The notes below the pieces were generated by a model, which saw nothing but the letters and a program-made list of their open reading frames with translations, was not told where the DNA came from and ran no database searches. The position numbers and the translations under genes were made by a program. Below are positions 39,530 to 46,060 of a DNA stretch of 46,060 nt, in pieces. The DNA is from an uncultured Clostridium sp. Lineage in GTDB: Bacteria; Bacillota; Clostridia; TANB77; CAG-508. Each line of letters opens with the position of its first letter. Positions within the stretch are counted from its first letter, which is position 1. The DNA is taken from assembly GCA_948441945.1 (NCBI GenBank), contig CAOJQV010000010.1, positions 1 through 46,060 of the forward strand, given 5' to 3'.

Positions 39530-40579
39530 ATGGAAAAAGAAGAAATAAAAGTAGTAGAATTAACACAAAAAAATTATAAACAATATATAGAACAAATCGC
39601 AAAACTAGAAGAAAATGTTTTAGAAGAAATGAAGCAAGAGGGAAAAGAAGAACAATTTTTTACAACTGGAAAAAAAGATATAATGCAATATATTTTAAGC
39701 AACAATAATATAGTAATAGTTGCTATTGATAAAAATAATAATGTTCAATCAGCAACCTTTCTAACACAAGGACAAACACCATATACCTATAATGACATCA
39801 CAAAATATTTTAAATATGGAGAAAAATATCAAAAATACATTAAGGATTTATATACAACTCAAGAAGAATATCAAAAAGACATGATAGAATTATACAATCA
39901 AAAAATAAAGGCTTATAAAATTGCAAAGGAAAAAATTTTAAATGAAAATCCAAAATTCAAAAATAATATATTACAGTTTTTAGAAAGCGAAATAAAACAA
40001 AATGGATTTGATGAAAAAAGTATATTAAGAGAAAAACTAAATGAATATATGTCTAAACAAATGAATGACATAAGCAAATATCAAAGATTTTACAATATCA
40101 CATGGAAAGACATATATAAAGAGACAGGAAAAGATTTAAGAACAATAAAAGAAAATGAAATGTCTGAAGATGAAGAATATGGAATAATACTAAAAAATAT
40201 GCAATTTAAGATTTATGATGAACCTGAATTTGAAATTAGTAAATATTATACAGCTAATACAAACAATAGTATTGAAATTGACACTTATATGACTGCACCA
40301 AATTATAGAAAATCAGGATTAGCTAGAAAATCAGTATATGAAGGACTTAAGATAGCAATCAATAAATATTTTGAAAAAACAGAAAATGAAGAAGTTTTTT
40401 TATGTCTTACATTACATAGAGAAAATAATAAATCTAGAAATGTTGCCGAATTTTTTGGACTAAAAGATAACATTTTAGTAAATCGAAGAAGAGGAATAGA
40501 TAGAGAAGTACATATGACTAAAATAAAGAAAGAGGAAGTGAAAGAATATTTTTCAAAAATAGGAAGGATGTTGAAATAA
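39530..40579 (+). CDS. large GNAT-like protein of unknown substrate
   Basis: 349 residues. The N-terminal part (LTQKNYKQYIEQIAKLEENV) and VIVAIDKNNNVQSATFLTQG resemble the first strands of a GNAT acetyltransferase. A charged helical insert (about 110-225) separates these from the acetyl-CoA segment TYMTAPNYRKSGLARKSVYE, in which the usual Arg/Gln-x-x-Gly-x-Gly/Ala is recognisable as RKSGLA. An interrupted GNAT fold with a long insert is unusual. The next gene follows with a 2-base gap and AAAT before its ATG, so translation is coupled. GAGGTAAAA precedes ATG 39530. Confidence 0.6.
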   Translation: MEKEEIKVVELTQKNYKQYIEQIAKLEENVLEEMKQEGKEEQFFTTGKKDIMQYILSNNNIVIVAIDKNNNVQSATFLTQGQTPYTYNDITKYFKYGEKYQKYIKDLYTTQEEYQKDMIELYNQKIKAYKIAKEKILNENPKFKNNILQFLESEIKQNGFDEKSILREKLNEYMSKQMNDISKYQRFYNITWKDIYKETGKDLRTIKENEMSEDEEYGIILKNMQFKIYDEPEFEISKYYTANTNNSIEIDTYMTAPNYRKSGLARKSVYEGLKIAINKYFEKTENEEVFLCLTLHRENNKSRNVAEFFGLKDNILVNRRRGIDREVHMTKIKKEEVKEYFSKIGRMLK

Positions 40580-40581
40580 AA

Positions 40582-41511
40582 ATGGAAAAAGATATTTATG
40601 AATTAACAGATGAAATTATTAATATTAATCATCAGATTACTTCTTATCTAATTGATTTTGCACAAGCTGAAATGGAAGGACAAGAGGTTAAGGTAGAAAG
40701 AAATAGTATTTTAAAATTACTGTTTGAAAGATTACAAGCAAAATATAGAGAGATACAACAAAAATTAAAAGATGTACAAATAGTTAAATTTGAAGATTTT
40801 ATTAATGGGAACTATACAATAGTAAAAGATATAGAAGAAGATGAAGACTATGCAAATGAGGAAACAAAAGATATGAAAGCAACAACCATTGATGAATTAT
40901 TAAATTATATAGAATCGATATATGTAAATTTTCATTATATAAGCGATAATGGAGACATAACTAAAGAAACAATAGAAACCCAAGATAGTATTTATAAAGG
41001 AAATGGCTTTGAAGATTTAAGATATATGGAATATATTATGCAAAGATGTGCTTTAGAAGATATGAGAAAAAGAATGGTAATAAATGAAGAAACAAGAGAT
41101 TTATCTTTTGATGAAAAAAGATATGTATTAACAGATTTAGCAGAAAAGAAATTTTATAAAGAATTTGCAATAAGACAAGTATCACAAGAAATAAAAGAAT
41201 TAGAATCAAAAAAGGAAGAAACAGAACTTGAAAAATATGAAAGAATTAGAAGAAAATTGTATGAATCAAAATATATAGCATACTATGAATATCTAAATAA
41301 TATGTATAATGGAATAATACAAGAAAATGAGATTGGTAAATTAGCAAGAATTAAGAAATTTATTGATGCTGGAGCAGAACAAATAATTTTAGGTATGACA
41401 AAATATGAAATAGAACAAAATATAAGAATTGATATAACGAAAATGCAAAATGATTTTATAGAGGCAATGGATATAACATTAGAAGTAGAAGATTTAGATA
41501 GAGAAATATAA
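40582..41511 (+). CDS. helical acidic protein, partner of the GNAT-like gene
   Basis: 309 residues, rich in Glu, Lys and Ile, predicted from heptad-like spacing to be mainly helical (coiled-coil segments about 45-75 and 195-225). There is no signal, membrane segment or catalytic motif that I recognise. It starts 2 bases after the stop of the GNAT-like gene and ends right before the rpsB promoter. The tight coupling suggests that the two proteins work together, perhaps as enzyme and substrate or scaffold; that is inference only. Confidence 0.65.
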   Translation: MEKDIYELTDEIININHQITSYLIDFAQAEMEGQEVKVERNSILKLLFERLQAKYREIQQKLKDVQIVKFEDFINGNYTIVKDIEEDEDYANEETKDMKATTIDELLNYIESIYVNFHYISDNGDITKETIETQDSIYKGNGFEDLRYMEYIMQRCALEDMRKRMVINEETRDLSFDEKRYVLTDLAEKKFYKEFAIRQVSQEIKELESKKEETELEKYERIRRKLYESKYIAYYEYLNNMYNGIIQENEIGKLARIKKFIDAGAEQIILGMTKYEIEQNIRIDITKMQNDFIEAMDITLEVEDLDREI

Positions 41512-41526
41512 ATTTTCGAAAAATGC

Positions 41527-41555
41527 TTGCAATTGTAAAAAAATGCTGGTATAAT
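41527..41555 (+). promoter_or_regulatory. rpsB promoter
   Basis: TTGCAA (41527-41532), a 17-bp spacer and TATAAT (41550-41555) with TGG before it: a strong extended -10 promoter. Confidence 0.75.
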
Positions 41556-41582
41556 ATTATGCGTATTAAACACATAAAGGAA

Positions 41583-41621
41583 GTTTAAAGGGAAGTGCCA
41601 AGAACTTGGTCCTGTTTAAAC
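41583..41621 (+). promoter_or_regulatory. structured leader of rpsB
   Basis: The outer stem GTTTAAA/TTTAAAC (41583-41589 with 41615-41621) encloses CCAAG/CTTGG (41598-41602 with 41605-41609). It lies in a roughly 100-base leader between promoter and ribosome site and is a candidate S2 feedback site; it matches no leader I can name. Confidence 0.5.
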
Positions 41622-41664
41622 GATGAACTTTATGGAAGTAAAAACAAAAAGGGAGGAATTAAAA

Positions 41665-42453
41665 ATGGCAGTAGTTGCAATGAAACAATTACTAGAAGCA
41701 GGTGTTCACTTTGGACATCAAACAAGAAGATGGGACCCTAAAATGGCTGAATATATATTTCAAGCTAGAAATGGTATCCATATCATCGATTTACAAAAAA
41801 CATCTAAAAAATTAGATGAAGCTTATGCATTCTTAAAAGAACAAGTAGAAGAAGGAAAAACAGTTTTATTTGTAGGAACAAAAAAACAAGCACAAGAATG
41901 TGTGAAAGAAGCAGCTGAGAAATCAGGAATGTACTACATTGACCAAAGATGGTTAGGAGGAATGCTAACAAACTTTGAAACAATTAGAGCAAGAGTACAA
42001 AGATTAAAAGACTTAGAAACAATGCAAGAAGATGGAACATTTAATGTATTACCTAAAAAAGAAGTAATATTATTAAAGAAAGAAATGGAAAAATTAGAAA
42101 AGAACTTAGGTGGAATTAAAGAAATGGACAAAATTCCAGGAGTTATTTTCTTAGTAGATCCAAAAAAAGAACATATAGCTGTTTTAGAAGCTAAAAAATT
42201 AGACATTCCAGTAATCGGATTAGTAGACACAAACTGTAATCCAGAAGAAGTTGACTATGCTATACCTGGAAATGATGACGCAATAAGAGCTGTAAAACTA
42301 ATTACAGATGTTATGGCAAATGCAATAATAGAAGGCAAACAAGGAGAAAGCTTCGAAACAGAAGAAATGCAAGAAGAAGTTGCAGAAAATAGTGAAGTTG
42401 TTGACCAAGAAGAACAAATGTCAATAGAAGAAGTAGTAAGCGAAGAAGAATAA
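41665..42453 (+). CDS. rpsB: 30S ribosomal protein S2
   Basis: 262 residues from ATG 41665, set by GGGAGGAATTAAAA; an in-frame ATG further upstream lies in the leader. Family landmarks are [48 protein letters not shown] and [20 protein letters not shown]. After the S2 core there is an acidic tail of about 35 residues (Glu/Val/Met-rich) common in clostridial S2. First gene of the rpsB-tsf unit. Confidence 0.97.
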   Translation: MAVVAMKQLLEAGVHFGHQTRRWDPKMAEYIFQARNGIHIIDLQKTSKKLDEAYAFLKEQVEEGKTVLFVGTKKQAQECVKEAAEKSGMYYIDQRWLGGMLTNFETIRARVQRLKDLETMQEDGTFNVLPKKEVILLKKEMEKLEKNLGGIKEMDKIPGVIFLVDPKKEHIAVLEAKKLDIPVIGLVDTNCNPEEVDYAIPGNDDAIRAVKLITDVMANAIIEGKQGESFETEEMQEEVAENSEVVDQEEQMSIEEVVSEEE

Positions 42454-42471
42454 TTTTGTAAAATAATAAAG

Positions 42472-42526
42472 AAAGAGCGAGCGACGCTCGTTCGAAAATA
42501 TTCGGACGAGAATTAGCTTGCTTTTT
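42472..42526 (+). terminator. nested hairpin between rpsB and tsf (attenuator-like)
   Basis: The outer arms 42472-42482 and 42516-42526 pair with G-T pairs. The inner stem CTCGTTCG/CGGACGAG (42487-42494 with 42503-42510) closes an 8-base loop. The right outer arm ends in TTTTT. It probably terminates part of the transcripts, lowering tsf relative to rpsB. Confidence 0.65.
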
Positions 42527-42549
42527 AAATATAAAGGAGGAATTATAAA

Positions 42550-43428
42550 ATGATTACAGCTAGTTTAGTAAAAGAATTAAGAGAAAAAACAGGAGCAGGA
42601 ATGATGGACTGCAAAAAAGTTTTAACAGAAACAGATGGAGACATGGAAAAAGCAATGGATCTTTTAAGAGAAAGAGGAATTGCAAAAGCAGCTAAAAAAT
42701 CAGGAAGAGTAGCAGCAGAAGGATTAGTAGATTGCTATATTGCAGAAAATGGAAAAGTAGGAGCAGTTGTAGAAGTTAACTCTGAAACAGACTTTGTTGC
42801 TAAAAATGAAGAATTCAAAGAATTCGTTGTAAATGTTGCAAAACAAGTTGTTGATACAAATCCAAAAGATGTAGAAACATTACTTGCATCACCTGCAGAA
42901 TTTGAAGCAGGAAAAACTGTACAAGAAGCTTTAGTAGGAAAAATTGCAACAATAGGAGAAAACTTATCAATAAGAAGATTTGTAAGATTTGAATCAGAAG
43001 GATTAGTGGCAAAATATATTCATGGAGACGGAAAAATAGCAGTCTTAGTGAATATGGCAAAAGGAACAGAAGAAGTTGCAAAAGATATTTGTATGCAAAT
43101 AGCTGCAGCTAGACCAGAATATGTAAAAAAAGAAGAAGTTCCAGAAGAAAGAGTTAATAAAGAAATGGAAATCTTAAAAGTTCAAACAATGAACGAAGGA
43201 AAACCAGAAGCAATTGCTGAGAAAATAGTTCAAGGTAGAATTGGAAAATTCTATGAAGAAATTTGTTTAGTAGACCAAGCTTTTGTAAAAGATCCAAATA
43301 AAAAAGTATCTCAATTATTAGCAGAAACAGGAGCAGAAGTAGTAGCTTTTGCTAGATTTGAAAAAGGTGAAGGAATTGAGAAAAAAGAAGAAAACTTTGC
43401 AGAAGAAGTTATGAAACAGTTACAATAA
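42550..43428 (+). CDS. tsf: elongation factor Ts
   Basis: 292 residues. Exchanges GDP for GTP on EF-Tu. Landmarks are LVKELREKTGAGMMDCKKVL (N-terminal module binding EF-Tu), KAAKKSGRVAAEGLV and VVEVNSETDFVAKNEEFKEF, followed by two core subdomains ending at GAEVVAFARFEKGEG. AAAGGAGGAATTAT precedes ATG 42550, 96 bp after rpsB. The order rpsB-tsf is near-universal in bacteria. Closed by a family C terminator. Confidence 0.97.
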   Translation: MITASLVKELREKTGAGMMDCKKVLTETDGDMEKAMDLLRERGIAKAAKKSGRVAAEGLVDCYIAENGKVGAVVEVNSETDFVAKNEEFKEFVVNVAKQVVDTNPKDVETLLASPAEFEAGKTVQEALVGKIATIGENLSIRRFVRFESEGLVAKYIHGDGKIAVLVNMAKGTEEVAKDICMQIAAARPEYVKKEEVPEERVNKEMEILKVQTMNEGKPEAIAEKIVQGRIGKFYEEICLVDQAFVKDPNKKVSQLLAETGAEVVAFARFEKGEGIEKKEENFAEEVMKQLQ

Positions 43429-43435
43429 AATATAA

Positions 43436-43475
43436 AAGAGGGATTGAGAGACTAGGTCTCCTAATCCCTCTTAAA
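43436..43475 (+). terminator. tsf terminator (hairpin family C)
   Basis: AAGAGGGATT (43436-43445) pairs with AATCCCTCTT (43463-43472). The inner GAGAC/GTCTC (43448-43452 with 43456-43460) makes a compound stem. TTAAAATA follows, a weak tail. Confidence 0.78.
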
Positions 43476-43634
43476 ATATGTAATAAAAATGTAATACAAA
43501 AATAATATTTTCCAAAAATCGCTAAAATATCACTAAAACAAAGCAATATAAAAAAAATAGTAAGTTGACATCATTATAATATAATGCTTTAATACAATTA
43601 GATAATTTTATTTAAATTTAAGGGGTAATAATAT

Positions 43635-46060
43635 ATGAAAAAAGAAATCAAAATTAAATTAAGTACTATAATATTAATAGTATTAATAATAGGAATTATA
43701 CTAACAATAATTATACAAAACAACAAAAATGGTAAAATAGCCTCTATACAAGAAAGTAGTGTAAAAGCTACTCAAGAAGAAGATTATTTTTCAACAGAAC
43801 TTAAAGCAGATGGAACATTAACTTTAAAGTCCTACAATAAAGGATTAGGCTTACAATCAATTGTAATACCAGAAGTAGTTGGTGGGAGAACAGTAACTGA
43901 AATTGGTGCAAATTGCTTTTTAGGAGCCGATGAAGTAACATCAGTAACAATACCTGGGACTATTAAAACAATAGGAGATGCAGCTTTTCAATATTGTTCA
44001 AACTTAACAAGTGTAAGCATACCAGATGGATTAACTTATCTTGGAAAAAATGCTTTTGTAGGATGCTCTAAATTAACTAATGTTAATATTCCAAGTGCTA
44101 TACAAACATTAGAAAATGGAGTTTTTGCAGGATGTGGATTTAGTACAATTACAATACCTAGCAATATAACTAGAATAAATGATAGTGCATTTGCAACAAG
44201 CAATATATCTAGTATTACAATTCCAGATACTGTTACAAGTATGGGAGCTTCAGTGTTCCAAGGTTGTAAAAACTTATCGACAATTCAACTAAATTCAACA
44301 TTAACATCATTGGGAGAAGGAGTATTTAAAGCTTCAGGATTACAAAGTATAACAATTCCTCAAAATATAAAAAATATAGGAAATTTATGTTTCTTAGGAT
44401 GTACATCATTAACAAATGTTAATGTACAAAGTGGAGTAAATACAATTGGTAATAAGAGCTTTGCAAACTGTACCAGTTTAAGTGTAATAAATTTACCAAA
44501 TACAGTAACAACTATTTCAAATGATGCATTTACAACAGTTAGTGATAATCTTTTTGGAAATAATATTACAGGAAAGCTAAATATTATAATAGAATGTGGA
44601 ACAAATTCTTATGCATATACTTATGCTGTTAGTAATGGATTTACTTTTGTGTTTACAGATTTAGTAGAAAAAATAGAAATTATAACATTACCAACAAAAA
44701 GAGATTATACAGAAGGTGATGTTATAGATTTATCAGGTGGAGTTATAAAAGTAAAATTATCTGATGGAAGCGAAAGAAATATAAATATGACAGAACCAGA
44801 GGTATATATAGTAAATGGACCTACTACTGCAAAAGTAGGACAAACATCAGTGCAAATATGTTATGCTGGTAGATTAGCAACTTTTGAAATAACAGTAAAG
44901 GATAAAATTATAAAAGCTTTAAGTAGCATAAATGTAAAAACACCTCCAACAAAAACAGAATATTCAAAAGGTTCAAATGAAACATTAGATTTATCAGGTG
45001 GAGTGTTAGAACTAGTATATAATGATGGAACTAAGGGAACATTAAGTATGACAAGAAGTGAAGTAACAACAAGTGGATTTAATACTCTAACAGAAGGAAC
45101 AAAGACAATAACAGTGACTTATAAAAATAAAACAACAACTTTTACAGTTACAGTAAGTAGGACAGTAAGTAGTGTAGTAGTACAGACATTACCAACAAAA
45201 AGAGACTATACAAAAGGTTCAAATGAAACATTAGATTTATCAGGTGGTGTATTAAAAGTAACTTATAGTGATGGAAATACAGATACAATGAGTATGACAC
45301 AAACAGGAATAACAACAAGTGGGTTTGATATATCATCAACAGGAACAAAAACAATAATATTAACTTATGGAGGAAAAACAGCAAGCTTTACAATAAGAGT
45401 AAACGAACAACAAACACAACCAACAAAAACACTAAGTAGTATAAGAGTACAAACACAACCAACAAAAAGAGAATATACAAAAGGTTCAAACGAACAACTA
45501 AGTTTAGCAGGAGGGGTACTTGGATTAACTTATAGTGATGGAAGTACAAGTACATTAAGTATGACAGAAGCAGGAGTAACAACAAGTGGATTCAGTACAG
45601 CTATAACAGGTTCAAAAACAATAACAGTAGCATATCAAGGAAAAACAGCAACTTTCACAATAACAATAAAAGAAACTACACAACCAACAAAGACAATAAG
45701 TAGTATAGAAGTAAAAACAGGAACAGTAAAAACAACTTATAAAATAGGAGAACAAATAAACTTATCAGGGGGAAAAATAACAGTAAAATATAGTGACAAT
45801 ACTTCAGAAGATATAAATATGACAACATCAGGAGTAACAGTAAATGGATTTAATAGTAGTACAGTAGGAGAAAAGACAGTAACAATAACATATCAAGGAA
45901 AAACAACAACTATAAAAATAAAGATAATTGATATGGAATATCATGAAAAAGAAGATGAAACAGGAATAGTAATAGACAAGATAGGGCCAAATGAAGGACC
46001 AAGAGTAGAAATACCAGAAGAAATAAATGGAAAACCAGTAACAGACATAGGTTCAGGAGC
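43635..46060 (+). CDS. BspA-like LRR and Ig-like surface protein, 3' end outside window
   Basis: Open from ATG 43635 (AGGGGTAATAAT upstream) to the window edge: 808 codons seen. A single membrane anchor or signal segment (about 8-28) is followed by leucine-rich repeats of the LRR_5/BspA type (about 50-330), each with a core like LTSVSIPDGLTYLGKNAF and a Cys-Ser/Thr turn. Five Big_3-type Ig-like domains (starting near 345, 432, 514, 603 and 691) then carry PTKR-YTKGSNE and LSGG. From about 770 a second LRR block begins (IDKIGPNEGPRVEIPEEING). It is probably an adhesin; the cell-wall anchor, if any, lies beyond the edge. A TTGACA at 43565 may be its promoter. Confidence 0.88.
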   Translation, partial: MKKEIKIKLSTIILIVLIIGIILTIIIQNNKNGKIASIQESSVKATQEEDYFSTELKADGTLTLKSYNKGLGLQSIVIPEVVGGRTVTEIGANCFLGADEVTSVTIPGTIKTIGDAAFQYCSNLTSVSIPDGLTYLGKNAFVGCSKLTNVNIPSAIQTLENGVFAGCGFSTITIPSNITRINDSAFATSNISSITIPDTVTSMGASVFQGCKNLSTIQLNSTLTSLGEGVFKASGLQSITIPQNIKNIGNLCFLGCTSLTNVNVQSGVNTIGNKSFANCTSLSVINLPNTVTTISNDAFTTVSDNLFGNNITGKLNIIIECGTNSYAYTYAVSNGFTFVFTDLVEKIEIITLPTKRDYTEGDVIDLSGGVIKVKLSDGSERNINMTEPEVYIVNGPTTAKVGQTSVQICYAGRLATFEITVKDKIIKALSSINVKTPPTKTEYSKGSNETLDLSGGVLELVYNDGTKGTLSMTRSEVTTSGFNTLTEGTKTITVTYKNKTTTFTVTVSRTVSSVVVQTLPTKRDYTKGSNETLDLSGGVLKVTYSDGNTDTMSMTQTGITTSGFDISSTGTKTIILTYGGKTASFTIRVNEQQTQPTKTLSSIRVQTQPTKREYTKGSNEQLSLAGGVLGLTYSDGSTSTLSMTEAGVTTSGFSTAITGSKTITVAYQGKTATFTITIKETTQPTKTISSIEVKTGTVKTTYKIGEQINLSGGKITVKYSDNTSEDINMTTSGVTVNGFNSSTVGEKTVTITYQGKTTTIKIKIIDMEYHEKEDETGIVIDKIGPNEGPRVEIPEEINGKPVTDIGSG
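44675..45935 (+). repeat. five imperfect tandem repeats encoding Ig-like domains
   Basis: Units of about 240-270 bp begin near 44675, 44934, 45178, 45447 and 45710. Units 2 to 4 are most alike, sharing AAAAGGTTCAAA(T/C)GAA. The first and fifth are more diverged, a gradient expected of expansion by recombination in the middle. Confidence 0.8.

Noticed and set aside
11851-41606. GTGCCAAGAAC shared by the leader of the tRNA operon (11854) and the rpsB leader (41596)
   Set aside because: Eleven shared bases in two leaders are suggestive of a common leader motif, but the flanking sequence and folding differ; chance is not excluded.
45148-45585. minus-strand frames rich in Leu, Phe and Tyr opposite the surface protein
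   Set aside because: They are shadows of the Lys/Thr/Asn-rich coding strand, with no ribosome sites and no plausible protein features.
44675-45935. CRISPR-like array
   Set aside because: The repeats are about 250 bp, in frame, and encode Ig-like domains; no short repeat-spacer pattern is present anywhere in the window.

Overview
The window comes from a very AT-rich, spore-forming, Gram-positive anaerobe, most likely an uncultured gut-type clostridium (Bacillota, Clostridia). Supporting signs are near-exclusive AGA/ATA codon use, strong AGGAGG ribosome sites, TTGACA-17-TATAAT promoters, sporulation genes (gpr protease, a ytxC-like gene, a spore photoproduct lyase relative), the Asp23-AmaP-DUF2273-NusB-XseA-XseB block, and a BspA-type LRR/Ig-like surface protein. 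All assignments come from reading motifs; no database search was run.

Layout. 1-4075: end of an unknown gene, a histidine phosphatase, ftsZ with no C-terminal tail, a small membrane-anchored protein and a PflX-like radical SAM enzyme. 4137-9319: an orphan HicB, then a thymidylate/folate group (thyX, a PHP phosphoesterase, folA, later a dCMP deaminase). It is interrupted by a DUF4160/DUF2442 pair between 39-bp direct repeats and by an SPL-like radical SAM gene. 9356-12072: mutS2 on the minus strand and two tRNAs (His, Gln-TTG). 12288-20170 is the accessory part: a MATE fragment, a membrane protein, a four-gene secreted (TasA-like/ChW) operon whose last gene appears to start with ATT, tRNA-Gln(CTG), a compositionally foreign gene, a pilin-like gene, a 133-bp palindrome, a Mn-type CDF exporter and a roughly 335-bp foldback element. 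20171-31038 is housekeeping: priA, def, fmt, an acyltransferase, the asp23 block, nusB, xseA, xseB, a YuiD-like protein and fhs. 31309-37372: an Ig-like secreted protein, gpr, TM2 and DUF2752 membrane proteins, then minus-strand ytxC-like, GH57 and DUF4912 genes. 37656-41511: a foreign-looking Cys-rich protein, an Rpn-like nuclease and an unknown GNAT/helical pair. 41665-43428: rpsB and tsf. From 43635 to the edge: a large LRR/Ig-like surface protein.

Working together: ThyX, DHFR, dCMP deaminase and Fhs supply dTMP and one-carbon units, and Def and Fmt handle N-formyl-methionine downstream of the Fhs product. Asp23, AmaP and DUF2273 form a cell-envelope module. The 13592-16614 operon and the two Ig-like proteins shape the cell surface.

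The most unusual signals are non-coding. Several families of hairpins with conserved loops sit at gene ends, including the 133-bp palindrome that holds the stop codons of both flanking genes. A foldback element carries an outward -35 box at each end. The DUF4160/DUF2442 cassette is bounded by a duplicated half-terminator. Two genes apparently start with ATT and ATA.
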